NCBI RefSeq assembly: GCF_900117395.1
Contig: NZ_FPEG01000003.1
Coordinates: forward strand, 124,001 to 188,000
Direction of reading: 5' to 3'
Source of the DNA: Agrococcus sp. Marseille-P2731
GTDB taxonomy: Bacteria > Actinomycetota > Actinomycetes > Actinomycetales > Microbacteriaceae
DNA: 64,000 bases
Shown: positions 35,761-43,798 of the stretch, one piece after another
Position numbering within the stretch: the stretch's first letter is position 1
Layout: every line of letters begins with the position of its first letter
Position numbers and translations under genes: made by a program
The notes under the pieces: model-generated
What the model was told of the DNA's origin: nothing
The model's input: the letters and a program-made list of their open reading frames with translations, nothing else
Databases searched by the model: none

Positions 35761-36165
35761 CTATGCCTCGACGTCCGGGTTCAGCCAGAGCGTGACCGTG
35801 CGACGCAGCACGAGCACGAACACGGCGACACCGACCCCGGCGAGGATCAGCGCGAGCCACACCGGCCCCTCACCCCCGTCGAACGTGCCAGCGGCGACGC
35901 CGAGCTGCAGCACCTGCCAGACGATGGCGCCCGCGCGTGACCAGGACTTCCCGTCGAGCATCGCCCTCGCGACCTGCAGCAGGAAGAACGCCGCGCCCGC
36001 TGCGAGCGCCGCGAGGAAGATGCCGCCGGCGATGTGCTGGGGCGGGTCTCCGAGGGCGTTGATGGCGACCCAGACAGCGATCGCGAGCATGCCGAGCGCC
36101 TCCAGCAGGAGCAGCCCGCTGGCTGCGGTGGCGGCGGTCGGACGCACGCGCGAGTGATCGCTCAC
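35761..36165 (-). CDS. Four-TM membrane protein of unknown function
   Basis: 134 residues with about four helices (ATAASGLLLLEALGMLAIAV, AGGIFLAALAAGAAFFLLQ, AIVWQVLQLGVAAGTF, WLALILAGVGVAVFVLVLR). Resembles short actinobacterial membrane proteins without known role. Start GTG at 36165; no clear ribosome site. Divergent from whiB1. Confidence 0.68.
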   Translation of the reverse strand: MSDHSRVRPTAATAASGLLLLEALGMLAIAVWVAINALGDPPQHIAGGIFLAALAAGAAFFLLQVARAMLDGKSWSRAGAIVWQVLQLGVAAGTFDGGEGPVWLALILAGVGVAVFVLVLRRTVTLWLNPDVEA

Positions 36166-36303
36166 GGAAGAAAACCCTTGCCTCTCTGGGGGGCCTGTGG
36201 AAGCATGGAACGTCGGGCGGCACCGGTGCTGCGCCCTGAGACTTCTGCGCCGCGGGTATCGCGATGCGCGACTTCCCCCCTCCAATGTACAAGGAGCACA
36301 TGT

Positions 36304-36552
36304 ATGGATTGGCGTGATGACGCTGCCTGCCTCACGGTGGACCCCGAGCTGTTCTTCCCGGTCGGCAACACCGGCCCGGCGCTCGAGCAGATCGAGAAGG
36401 CCAAGGCCGTGTGCGCGACGTGCCCGGTGACCGAGATGTGCCTGCAGTACGCACTGGAGACCAACCAGGACTCCGGCGTGTGGGGTGGCCTCTCCGAGGA
36501 TGAGCGCCGCGCCCTCAAGCGCCGCGCCGCACGCGCTCGCCGCGCGGGCTGA
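36304..36552 (+). CDS. whiB1: WhiB1-type iron-sulfur transcriptional regulator
   Basis: 82 residues, [4Fe-4S] protein. Cys9, Cys37, Cys40 and Cys46 match the four cluster ligands of Mycobacterium WhiB1 in number and spacing; GVWGGLSEDERR is the beta-turn and a Lys/Arg-rich C-terminus contacts DNA. The conserved LFFPVGNTGPAL is typical of the WhiB1 subgroup, which binds sigma-A and responds to nitric oxide. Start ATG (36304) seven bases after AAGGAG; a second, out-of-frame ATG overlaps at 36300. Monocistronic with a strong terminator. Confidence 0.95.
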   Translation: MDWRDDAACLTVDPELFFPVGNTGPALEQIEKAKAVCATCPVTEMCLQYALETNQDSGVWGGLSEDERRALKRRAARARRAG

Positions 36553-36568
36553 CGCACACGCAACGCAG

Positions 36569-36598
36569 CAGCGGGGTCGCCTTCGGGCGGCCCCGCTG
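36569..36598. terminator. Bidirectional terminator after whiB1
   Basis: 13-bp stem (36569-36581 with 36586-36598, one G-U) closed by a TTCG tetraloop, between whiB1 and the convergent histidine kinase gene. Confidence 0.85.
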
Positions 36599-36606
36599 TC
36601 GCGTGC

Positions 36607-38118
36607 TCAGACGATCGCTTCGTCTTCGCGGATGTAGGCGAGCGGCACCCTGACCGTGACCTCGGTGCCCTCCACCGCGCGAGCGCCCCAGTCGATCGTC
36701 CCCGACAGCTCGCCCGTGACGAGCGTCTTCACGATCTGCGTGCCGAGCCCCGAGCCGACGCGCCCGGGCGGTAGCCCTGCGCCGTTGTCGCACACGCGCA
36801 CGGTGAGCCAGCCGTCGGCGCGGTCGGCGGTGATGCGCACGAGACCGTCGGAGCGGCCGGCGAGGCCGTGCTCGACGGCGTTCGTGACCAGCTCGGTCAG
36901 CGCCAGGGCGAGCGGTGTCGCGTAGCCGCTCGGCAGCACCCCGAAGGTGCCGGCGCGCTCGGTGCGCACCTGCGCGCCGTGGATGGACGCGAGCTCGCTC
37001 GTGAGCTTCATCGCGCGATCGAAGACCTGGTCGAAGTCGACGGACTGGCTGAGCCCCTCCGACAACGTGTCGTGCACGACGGCGATCGACGAGACGCGCC
37101 GCTCGGCGTTCTGCAGCGCAGCGCGGGACTCCTCGCTCTTCGTGCGCCGCGACTGGATGCGCAGCAGCGCCGCCACCGTCTGCAGGTTGTTCTTGACGCG
37201 GTGGTGGATCTCGCGGATCGTCGCGTCCTTCGTGATGAGCGTCTGCTCCTGGGCGCGCATGTCGGTCACGTCGCGCACCAGCACGATCGCCCCCAGCCGC
37301 TCCGAGCGCAGCCGCAGCGGCACGGCGCGCAGCGACAGCGTCACGAGGCGGGTCTCGATGTCGGTGCGCCACGGCGCCCTGCCGGTGACGACGAGCGGCA
37401 GCGCCTCGTCGACCTCGTGCGACTCGTCGATGAGGTCGGTGGCGATCTCCGCCAGCGACTCCCCCTCGAGCTCGCCGCGGAACCCGAGCCTCGTGAACGC
37501 GGAGAGCGCGTTCGGGCTGGCGAAGGTGACGGTGCCGGCCTGGTCGAGCCGGATGAGACCGTCGGATGCGCGCGCCGCGCCGCGCCGCGGGCCGGAGGGG
37601 GCTGCCTGGTCGGGGAAGTCGCCGTCGGCGATCATGCGGAACAGGTCGTCGGCACATTCGCGGAAGGTGCGCTCCAGCCTGCCCGCGCTGCGGGTGTCGG
37701 CGTGGTTGGCGTGCCGCGTGATGACGGCGATCGGGTGCTGCACGAGCACGGTCGAGGGCTCGGCCTCCCGGCGCCGCACCGGGATCGCACGCACCTTCGC
37801 GTCGGATTCGACGCCCCACTCGGGTGAGTCGGCGCTCAGCGAGACGCCCTCGTCATAGGCGCGGCCGACCTGCTCGCGCCAGGCGTTCCGCACCGGCTGG
37901 CCGACGATGTCGCGGTAGAAGAGCGTCGCGGCACCGGCCGGGCGCGCGTGCTGGACGGCGATGTAGCCGTCGTCGTCGCCGGTCGGGAGCCACAGGACGA
38001 TGTCGCCGATGGCGAGGTCGGCGAGCAGCTGGAAGTCGGCGACCAGCCGATGCAGCCATCGCAGGTCATGGTCATCCAGCAGGCCGTAGCGCGCAGCGAT
38101 CGACGTCAAGCTCGTCAC
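36607..38118 (-). CDS. pdtaS: PdtaS-type sensor histidine kinase (HisKA_2)
   Basis: 503 residues, no membrane segment, so cytosolic. N-terminal ~150 residues form the GAF-like domain of the PdtaS family (FQLLADLAIGDIVLWLP); a PAS domain follows (~190-310); the phospho-His is in IREIHHRVKNNLQTVAALL (HisKA_2), then the HATPase domain with ELVTNAVEHG (N-box) and VCDNGAGLPPG. PdtaS in mycobacteria phosphorylates PdtaR, an RNA-binding antiterminator; pdtaR is not in the window. The GTG start follows TACGCT by six bases: leaderless. Confidence 0.9.
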   Translation of the reverse strand: MTSLTSIAARYGLLDDHDLRWLHRLVADFQLLADLAIGDIVLWLPTGDDDGYIAVQHARPAGAATLFYRDIVGQPVRNAWREQVGRAYDEGVSLSADSPEWGVESDAKVRAIPVRRREAEPSTVLVQHPIAVITRHANHADTRSAGRLERTFRECADDLFRMIADGDFPDQAAPSGPRRGAARASDGLIRLDQAGTVTFASPNALSAFTRLGFRGELEGESLAEIATDLIDESHEVDEALPLVVTGRAPWRTDIETRLVTLSLRAVPLRLRSERLGAIVLVRDVTDMRAQEQTLITKDATIREIHHRVKNNLQTVAALLRIQSRRTKSEESRAALQNAERRVSSIAVVHDTLSEGLSQSVDFDQVFDRAMKLTSELASIHGAQVRTERAGTFGVLPSGYATPLALALTELVTNAVEHGLAGRSDGLVRITADRADGWLTVRVCDNGAGLPPGRVGSGLGTQIVKTLVTGELSGTIDWGARAVEGTEVTVRVPLAYIREDEAIV

Positions 38119-38122
38119 CCGC

Positions 38123-39376
38123 TCAGCGTAGCGCGGGCAGCCAGCGCCGCTCGGGCCGCTCGGCCGCCCGCAGCGCCGCTCGACTGGTCGGCTCTGCCGC
38201 AGGCACGAGCGTCGCCGCGAACTCCTGCACCCGCCGCCGCAGTCGGGACCGACCCGCGACGTCGACGAGCGGACGCCCCTCGAGGAGCGCCGCGTCAGCC
38301 GCTCGACTGTCGAACGGCCAGCACGCCTCCGGCGTCACCGCAGCGAGCCTGCGCAGCGTCTCCTGCACCGCGCGCTCGGGTGCGATGCCGATCGCCGATG
38401 CGCGCACCTTGTTCACGACCACTCGCACGTGCGCCTGCGGCACCAGCTCGCGCAGCTCCGGCAGCGCGCGCACCAGGCGAGCCACGCCGACCGCATCGCC
38501 TCCGGCGATCACGACCACCTCGTCGCTCGCCTCGAGCGTCGCGTGCGTCGCGGCATGGCGCCGCGGAGCGAAGAGGTCGCTCGAGATCTCCTCGTCGCGC
38601 TCGATGCTCGCACCGATGTCGACCACGGTGGTGTCGACCCAATCCCGGCAGCGCTCGAGCACCTCTGCGACTCGATCGCCTCCCAGCTCTGGCCAGCGGC
38701 TCGCGCGACCGATCCCCGTGAGCACCCGCACGACTCCGCCCATCGTGGGCACCTGCTGGCAGATGCGATCGAGCTCGTCGATCGTCAGGCTGCCCGCTCT
38801 GGCGAGGCGAGCGGCGGCCGCGAACCCCGGGGACTCGTCGAGCAGACCGAGCGCCGGAGCGACCGAGGCGCTCGTGGTGTCGGCGTCGACGAGCGCGACC
38901 CGCCGCCCGAGCAGGGCCAGCTCGGCCGAGAGCGCGACGGCCGCCGTCGTGCGGCCGGGGGCGCCGGCCGGCCCCCAGACGGCCACGACGCGGCCACGCG
39001 CGCGCTCCGCTTCGCGCTCGAGCCCCTCGGTCGGCTTCGCCTTCGCCTCGATCGCGCTGAACCCCTCGGCCCACGTGACCGAGTCCACGCCGAGCGATCG
39101 CGCGCGCGTCCGCTCGCCGGCGTCATCGGCGAGCGCCAGCAGGCGCAACCCGCGCGCATCGCACTCGGCGACCAGCTCGCGGTGGAGGTGCCGCTCGTCG
39201 GCGACGACGAGCACGAGGTCGAGGCGCGGCTCGGCATCCGGCGCTCGCGCAGCGAGCCGCTCCACGAGATCCGTGGCCGTGGCCGCGCGGATGGCCACGC
39301 GATGGCCGTGCCTGGCTACTTCGCGGACGATGGCGTCCTCGCGCTCGAGCGGCGCGGAGACGGCGAGGCCCATCAT
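38123..39376 (-). CDS. MinD/CpaE-like P-loop ATPase with atypical Walker A
   Basis: 417 residues. N-terminal ~125 residues resemble a receiver-like domain; the ATPase follows. Its P-loop is WGPAGAPGRTTAAV, with Arg142 in place of the P-loop Lys and without the leading signature Lys of MinD/ParA; VALVDADTTSASVA (Walker A' region) and VVDIGASIE are present, then VVVNKVR. CpaE-type proteins localise Flp pilus assembly; no pilus genes are nearby. ATGA overlap with the SAF gene upstream, so the two are coupled. Substrate or target unknown. Confidence 0.82.
   Translation of the reverse strand: MMGLAVSAPLEREDAIVREVARHGHRVAIRAATATDLVERLAARAPDAEPRLDLVLVVADERHLHRELVAECDARGLRLLALADDAGERTRARSLGVDSVTWAEGFSAIEAKAKPTEGLEREAERARGRVVAVWGPAGAPGRTTAAVALSAELALLGRRVALVDADTTSASVAPALGLLDESPGFAAAARLARAGSLTIDELDRICQQVPTMGGVVRVLTGIGRASRWPELGGDRVAEVLERCRDWVDTTVVDIGASIERDEEISSDLFAPRRHAATHATLEASDEVVVIAGGDAVGVARLVRALPELRELVPQAHVRVVVNKVRASAIGIAPERAVQETLRRLAAVTPEACWPFDSRAADAALLEGRPLVDVAGRSRLRRRVQEFAATLVPAAEPTSRAALRAAERPERRWLPALR
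38125..38130 (-). promoter_or_regulatory. -10 box of leaderless pdtaS
   Basis: TACGCT on the minus strand, six bases before the GTG at 38118; lies inside the end of the upstream ATPase gene. Confidence 0.5.
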
Positions 39377-39984
39377 GGCGCGCTCGCCGTCGGCGTCGCG
39401 AGCGGGACGACCGAGAGCGCATGCTCGTTGGACATCGCCTCGAGCAGCACCGAGGTGTCGGCACTCGGCACCAGCAGCTCGAGCTGCCTCGCTGATGAGG
39501 CGAGGATCCCCTCGTCCTCGACGATGGCGACGACGATCGCGTCATCGACGAGCACCGCCGGGGCCTCGAAGCCGTCCTCCCCCGGCGCCGCGGTCCAGAT
39601 GTCGACGAGCGACCCGGCCCGCACCGCGCGCGGCAGCGCGCCATGCACATCGATGACCACCGCCGAGCGATCGACGCCCGAGGCCGAGCCGAGCGCTCGC
39701 AGCGGCAGGACCTCGCCCTCCCCCACCGTCGATGCCACGACCATGCCCTCGGGTGCGGTCGTGGCCGGCAGGTAGCGATGCTGCGACTGCGGCAGCCGCA
39801 CCTCGACCCGCTCGACGTCGGCGCCGGTCACCACGTCGCCCGGCAGCAGGGTGCGGGTCGCCGCCCAGGCGGTCTCGGTGCGAGCCGACTGCTGCACCAC
39901 GAACCAGACGCCCGCGAGGGAGACGAGCACCAGCGCGACGCCGATCACCAGCCTCGGATCCATCCAGCCACGACGTGTCGTCAT
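39373..39984 (-). CDS. SAF-domain (CpaB/RcpC-like) membrane-anchored protein
   Basis: 203 residues: one N-terminal helix (LVIGVALVLVSLAGVWFVVQ), then a SAF domain (TRTLLPGDVVTGADVERVEV ... GEVLPLRAL) and a C-terminal part. SAF proteins of the CpaB type act in Flp pilus secretion, but this short form is found next to MinD-like ATPases without pili in Microbacteriaceae. GGGAGGG ribosome site. Divergent from the HTH gene. Confidence 0.82.
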   Translation of the reverse strand: MTTRRGWMDPRLVIGVALVLVSLAGVWFVVQQSARTETAWAATRTLLPGDVVTGADVERVEVRLPQSQHRYLPATTAPEGMVVASTVGEGEVLPLRALGSASGVDRSAVVIDVHGALPRAVRAGSLVDIWTAAPGEDGFEAPAVLVDDAIVVAIVEDEGILASSARQLELLVPSADTSVLLEAMSNEHALSVVPLATPTASAP

Positions 39985-40092
39985 GCCACCCTCCCGTTCG
40001 GTGGCATCAACCTGGCAGGAGGCCGCAGGGGGTCGCTGAAGTTCTCCACAGGCTCTGCTCATCCGGCGGGAGACTGGCGCACAATGGTGCCC

Positions 40093-40341
40093 ATGCCGCT
40101 CGAACCCCGACGTTTCCTCACCGTCGCAGATGTGGCCGAGCTGCTCGACGCGACGCCCAGCGCTGTGGTCGCGCTGCTCGAATCCCGCGACATCCGCGGC
40201 GTCCGCGTGCGCGGGCAGTGGCGCGTGGCGCAGGATGAGGTGCAGGCCTGGGTCGATCGCCAGCTCGAGCTGGAGCGCCGGCGGGCGCTGTGGCGCCAAG
40301 CCCAGTCGGCGAGCGTCGCCGACCTCTTCGGCGGTCGCTGA
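40093..40341 (+). CDS. Excisionase-family helix-turn-helix protein
   Basis: 82 residues. MerR-like winged HTH of the excisionase/BldC group: FLTVADVAELLDATPSAVVALL, wing RVRGQWRVAQDEVQAWVDRQ, then a charged helical tail. An in-frame ATG at 40084 would add three residues. Divergent from the SAF/ATPase pair, which it may regulate; there is no integrase nearby, so a role in excision is unlikely. Confidence 0.85.
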   Translation: MPLEPRRFLTVADVAELLDATPSAVVALLESRDIRGVRVRGQWRVAQDEVQAWVDRQLELERRRALWRQAQSASVADLFGGR

Positions 40342-40379
40342 CGCGCCGCAGGACCGACGCGCCGCAGGACCGGCGCGCC

Positions 40380-40949
40380 TCAGGGCAGGCGCACCCAGTC
40401 GAAGGCCGCGAACGGCACGATCCGCCAGGTGCGCACCACGCCCACCCGGGGCCGCTCGCCCGGCTCGTGCACGGCGAGGTCGAGGTGATCGCGGCCGACC
40501 CGGTCGATGGTGCCCGCGACGGGCGCATGCCCCTCGAGGATCACGGACGCGCGGCGTCGAGCGAGGTCGCGCAGCGCGAACGCGAAGCTCAGGCGCGCCT
40601 GCAGGTCGTTCGCCTCCTTCGCCGGCTGCACCGAGGCTGCGGCCCCGTCGCCGTCCAGCACGATCCCGGTGATGGCCTGCAGTGGCACGATGGCCCCTGT
40701 CTCGGCGGGTGCCCCGTCGAGCACGATGCCGTTCAGCCAGTCGCGTCCGAGGGCCATGCGCCGCAGCCGCAAGCGGGTGCCGGCTCGCAGCGTGACGTCG
40801 AGCAGCCGGGGTGCGGCGGCGATCCGGTCGCGGAGCTCGAGCCTGCCGAGCCGGAAGCGCTCCTCCTCCGCCTGCAGATCCCGCTGCTCGGCGTCGAGCT
40901 CTGCCTCGAGCTGGCTCTCCAGGTCATCGAACAGATCCTCGAAGCGCAC
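40380..40949 (-). CDS. Conserved actinobacterial protein of unknown function
   Basis: 189 residues. N-terminal ~45 residues are strongly charged and coiled-coil-prone (VRFEDLFDDLESQLEAEL); the rest is a beta-rich domain with two repeats of similar character (AGTRLRLRRMALGRDW and GTIDRVGRDHLDLAV), reminiscent of an Sm/LSm or PilZ-like barrel, which is inference only. Start GTG (40949) lies seven bases after TAGATT. Next to DUF6459, often seen together in Microbacteriaceae. Confidence 0.7.
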   Translation of the reverse strand: MRFEDLFDDLESQLEAELDAEQRDLQAEEERFRLGRLELRDRIAAAPRLLDVTLRAGTRLRLRRMALGRDWLNGIVLDGAPAETGAIVPLQAITGIVLDGDGAAASVQPAKEANDLQARLSFAFALRDLARRRASVILEGHAPVAGTIDRVGRDHLDLAVHEPGERPRVGVVRTWRIVPFAAFDWVRLP

Positions 40950-40956
40950 AGTCGCG

Positions 40957-40962
40957 AATCTA
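40957..40962 (-). promoter_or_regulatory. -10 box of leaderless gene at 40949
   Basis: TAGATT on the minus strand, seven bases before the GTG. Confidence 0.5.
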
Positions 40963-41013
40963 ACCGCGCGCGCGGCGCCGCCGTCGGCTTTCTCCACAGC
41001 ACGAGCGCGTCGG

Positions 41014-41044
41014 TTGACACGGCCGGGAGTAACAGCGTTATCTT
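41014..41044 (+). promoter_or_regulatory. Sigma-A promoter of the DUF6459 gene
   Basis: Perfect -35 box TTGACA (41014-41019) and -10 region TTATCT (41038-41043, 18-bp spacer), the best consensus promoter in the window, leading into the gene at 41089. Confidence 0.7.
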
Positions 41045-41088
41045 CTGCACCTGGGCCGCGCCGAGTCGGGCCCGAGCGAGGGGGCCGC

Positions 41089-41502
41089 GTGCGCGCGACG
41101 AGACAGCGGATGACGACGGTCGACGCCGAGGAGTTCTTCGACTTCCAGCCGTGCTCCTCGGCCGACCTGCCCGATCCCACCCCGCTGCTCGAGAACCTCG
41201 CACGCGGCGTCATCGAGATCCTCCTGGGCGTGCGCGAGGTGCAGCAGATCGCCCGGTGGGTGACGGAGCAGACCTTCGTGATGCTCACGCAGCGCGCGCT
41301 CAGCGCGAAGCACGCCCGAGCTCGGCAGCCGCAGCGCACGGTGCCGGGATTCGCGATCACCAGCGTGCGCGCCTGCCATACGGCCGACGGCATCGTCGAG
41401 GGAGCCGTGATCGTGCGATCGGCCGGGCGCACCCGGGCGGTCGCGATCCGCCTCGAGGGGCTCGACGGCCGGTGGCGGGCGACTGCGATCGGCGTCCTCT
41501 GA
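41089..41502 (+). CDS. DUF6459 (Rv3235-like) protein
   Basis: 137 residues. Matches the actinobacterial DUF6459 family: SSADLPDPTPLLENLARGVIEILLGVRE, then IARWVTEQTFVML, and the C-terminal AVAIRLEGLDGRWRATAIGVL. In many relatives this gene sits beside secA; here mca follows instead. Start GTG (41089) has AGGGGG upstream; ATG at 41110 is an alternative. Role unknown. Confidence 0.82.
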   Translation: MRATRQRMTTVDAEEFFDFQPCSSADLPDPTPLLENLARGVIEILLGVREVQQIARWVTEQTFVMLTQRALSAKHARARQPQRTVPGFAITSVRACHTADGIVEGAVIVRSAGRTRAVAIRLEGLDGRWRATAIGVL

Positions 41503-41536
41503 GGCCGGCCGCCAGCGACGGCCACGCGTTCTGCGG

Positions 41537-41797
41537 CTACGCGCCGGTGCCCGGCTCGCGTCGCTTTTGGTCCCCGACCTCCGCCGCGAGGCGCTCGCGC
41601 GCCTCCATCTCCGCGACCTCGACCTCGAGGCGCTCGCGCACATCCGCCCGGTCGTTGATGCGTCGAACGCGGCGGTTGAAGTCCCACAGCAGCAGGATGA
41701 CGACCGCGGCGACGAGCAGCGTCGCCAGGAAGCCGACCCATCCCGGCGTGACCTGGTTCGGGTCGTAGGGCAGCTCCTGCAGGAACAGCGGAAGCAT
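41537..41797 (-). CDS. Small membrane protein after mca
   Basis: 86 residues: one helix (GWVGFLATLLVAAVVILLLWDF) followed by a long charged coiled-coil tail (DRADVRERLEVEVAEMEARER). Its ATG overlaps the mca stop by one base (TGATG). Similar small proteins follow mca in Microbacteriaceae; function unknown. Confidence 0.75.
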   Translation of the reverse strand: MLPLFLQELPYDPNQVTPGWVGFLATLLVAAVVILLLWDFNRRVRRINDRADVRERLEVEVAEMEARERLAAEVGDQKRREPGTGA

Positions 41798-42651
41798 CAG
41801 TCCTCCTCGACGCCCGCGAACAGGTCGTCCTCCTGGCCGTCGCCGCGCACGCGCGATCGCACCAGCTCGTAGTCGTCGGTCGGCCACGTCTGCCGCAGCA
41901 GGTCGTTCGGCCAGAAGAAGAAGCGCGACTCCGGATCGACCTGGCTCGCGTGCGCACGCAGCGCCAGATCGCGAGCCTCGAGGTGCTCGGCGACCGAGAT
42001 GCGCGTGGTCATGGTCGCGCCGCGATCACCCATGCGCTCGGCCCACTCCCGCACGAAGGGCAGCCGCTCGTCCTCGGGCGCGACCGCCTCGAGCGCGGTC
42101 AGCAGCGCTCGCAGGCGCGCGCCGCTCATGCTGCGATCGAAGTAGACCTTCTGCACCTCGTACGGCTCGCCGAGCTCCGGCATGCCGGCGGCGGCGTGCT
42201 CGACCGCCCACATCGTCACCTCGTGGCAGCGGATGTGATCCGGGTGCGGGTAGCCGCCGGTCTCGTCGTAGGTCACGACGACCTGCGGGCGCAGACGACG
42301 GATGAGCCGCACGAGCGGGCGACCGGAGACCTCGAGCGGGATGGTGGCGAACGACAGCGGCCGCAGCGGGTCGCCCTCGTCGGGCAGCCCCGAGTCGACG
42401 TAGCCGAGCCAGGCGTGATCGATGCCGAGCGCGGCCTGGGCGGCCCCCATCTCCATGCGCCTCAGTCCCGTGATGTCGCGGGCCGCGCGGTGGCCGAGCT
42501 CGAAGCGCTCGTTCAGCACGCTGCCGCTCTCGCCGCCCGTGCAGGAGACGACGGTGACCGCTGCCCCCTCGGCGGCGTAGCGCGCGAGCGTGGCCGCGCC
42601 CTTGCTCGACTCGTCATCCGGGTGCGCGTGCACGGCGAGCAGTCGACGCAT
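41797..42651 (-). CDS. mca: Mycothiol S-conjugate amidase
   Basis: 284 residues. Zinc enzyme cleaving mycothiol conjugates so that toxins leave as mercapturic acids. The metal site is AVHAHPDDESSKGAATL at the N-terminus and YPHPDHIRCHE in the middle; SCTGGESGSVLN is conserved. Distinguished from the paralogue MshB by context (DUF4307 and greA divergent, as in other actinobacteria) and by length. GGGAGGG eight bases before the ATG supports this start. Implies the cell makes mycothiol. Confidence 0.9.
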   Translation of the reverse strand: MRRLLAVHAHPDDESSKGAATLARYAAEGAAVTVVSCTGGESGSVLNERFELGHRAARDITGLRRMEMGAAQAALGIDHAWLGYVDSGLPDEGDPLRPLSFATIPLEVSGRPLVRLIRRLRPQVVVTYDETGGYPHPDHIRCHEVTMWAVEHAAAGMPELGEPYEVQKVYFDRSMSGARLRALLTALEAVAPEDERLPFVREWAERMGDRGATMTTRISVAEHLEARDLALRAHASQVDPESRFFFWPNDLLRQTWPTDDYELVRSRVRGDGQEDDLFAGVEED

Positions 42652-42669
42652 GGCTTCATCCCTCCCACG

Positions 42670-42715
42670 GCGCGCTGCCGCGCCGGTGGCCCAGCTTCGA
42701 GCGCGCTGCCGCGCC
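42670..42715. repeat. Direct repeat in the mca/DUF4307 intergenic region
   Basis: GCGCGCTGCCGCGCC occurs at 42670-42684 and again at 42701-42715 (31-base period), followed in each copy by a GGCCC block. It lies in the divergent promoter region of mca and may bind a regulator or be a small duplication. Confidence 0.45.
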
Positions 42716-42795
42716 CATGGCCCGTCCCAGCGCCGCCGCGCCGAGGGCACGGCGATAGGCTGGGAGTGCTCCCATCATCCCACGGACGAGGCTCC

Positions 42796-43188
42796 ATGAC
42801 CCATCTCGATGCCCGCTACGGCCGCACCCGGTCGCGCACGCGGCGCGAGAAGCTGCTGGGCATCGTCGTCGGCGTCGGCATCCTCCTCACGGCGACGCTG
42901 TGGGTGTGGTGGGTGGGCACCGATCCGGCGACCACGCAGCTGCAGTCGCGCACGATCGGGCACGAGATCGTCGACGAGTCGACCGTGCGGGTCATCTTCG
43001 AGGTCTCGGTGGATGCGGGCACCGCGACCACGTGCGCGGTCGAAGCGCTGAACCCCTCCTTCGGCATCGTCGGGTGGACGGAGCTCGAGCTCGAGCCCGT
43101 CGACGCCTTCACGAGCACGCACGCCGTCGAGGTGCGCACGAGCGAGCTGGCGACCACAGGATTGGTCTCCGACTGCTGGGTGCCATAA
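42796..43188 (+). CDS. DUF4307 membrane protein
   Basis: 130 residues: basic N-terminus, one helix (GIVVGVGILLTATLWVWWV), then an extracytoplasmic beta-rich domain with two Cys (TTCAVEALNP ... VSDCWVP) likely to pair. Conserved between mca and greA in actinobacteria. A TAGGCT -10 box lies at 42756. Followed by a hairpin before greA. Confidence 0.85.
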   Translation: MTHLDARYGRTRSRTRREKLLGIVVGVGILLTATLWVWWVGTDPATTQLQSRTIGHEIVDESTVRVIFEVSVDAGTATTCAVEALNPSFGIVGWTELELEPVDAFTSTHAVEVRTSELATTGLVSDCWVP

Positions 43189-43200
43189 GATGCCACGAGG

Positions 43201-43221
43201 ACCGGCCCACTCGGGGCCGGT
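43201..43221 (+). terminator. Hairpin between DUF4307 gene and greA
   Basis: 8-bp perfect stem ACCGGCCC/GGGCCGGT followed by TTCTCT, 12 bases after the DUF4307 stop; would end or attenuate transcription into greA. Confidence 0.7.
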
Positions 43222-43243
43222 TCTCTGCATATCGGGAGACCAC

Positions 43244-43732
43244 ATGAACGGCACCACGGAGACCTGGCTGACCCAGGAGGCGCACGACCGCCTGCAGGGT
43301 GAGCTGGAGCACCTGCAGGGGCCCGTCCGCGCCGAGATCGCCAAGCGCATCGAAGAGGCTCGCGACGAGGGTGACCTGAAGGAGAACGGCGGCTACCACG
43401 CCGCCAAGGACGACCAGGCGCAGATCGAGGCGCGCATCGCTCAGATCACGCAGCTGCTGCGCACCGCCACCGTCGGCGAGGCGCCCAAGGCGAGCGGCGT
43501 CGTCGAGCCCGGCACCGTCGTCACCGCGACCGTCGCGGGCGACGAGACGACCTTCCTCGTGGGCAACCGCGAGATCGCGGAGGTCGGCGACGACCTCGAC
43601 GTCTACAGCGAGGCGAGCCCGCTCGGCGCCGCGATCATGGGGCTGAAGATCGGCGCGAAGACCACCTACGAGGCTCCGTCGGGCGCGACCATCGAGGTCG
43701 TCGTCACCGACGTCCAGACCTACGCGGGCTGA
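43244..43732 (+). CDS. greA: Transcription elongation factor GreA
   Basis: 162 residues. Rescues backtracked RNA polymerase. The N-terminal coiled coil (TWLTQEAHDRLQGELEHLQ ... EEARDEGDLKENGGYHAAK) carries the tip acidic residues; the C-terminal FKBP-like domain has ASPLGAAIMGLKIGA. GGGAG five bases before the ATG. Strong terminator follows. Confidence 0.96.
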   Translation: MNGTTETWLTQEAHDRLQGELEHLQGPVRAEIAKRIEEARDEGDLKENGGYHAAKDDQAQIEARIAQITQLLRTATVGEAPKASGVVEPGTVVTATVAGDETTFLVGNREIAEVGDDLDVYSEASPLGAAIMGLKIGAKTTYEAPSGATIEVVVTDVQTYAG

Positions 43733-43740
43733 CGCCCCGA

Positions 43741-43780
43741 CGCAGCAGGCCCCGCGGTTCGCGCCGCGGGGCCTGCTGCG
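43741..43780. terminator. Terminator between greA and ilvA
   Basis: Perfect 17-bp stem (43741-43757 with 43764-43780) around a six-base loop, between the convergent greA and ilvA genes; the longest perfect hairpin noticed. Confidence 0.85.
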
Positions 43781-43798
43781 TGCCCGGCCCTTCCGGCG

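Noticed and set aside
38123-39984. A Flp pilus (tad) locus
   Set aside because: Only CpaB- and CpaE-like genes are present; no pilin, CpaF or Tad membrane genes.
40093-40341. Excisionase of an integrated element
   Set aside because: No integrase, att repeats or phage genes nearby; the HTH family also includes ordinary regulators such as BldC.
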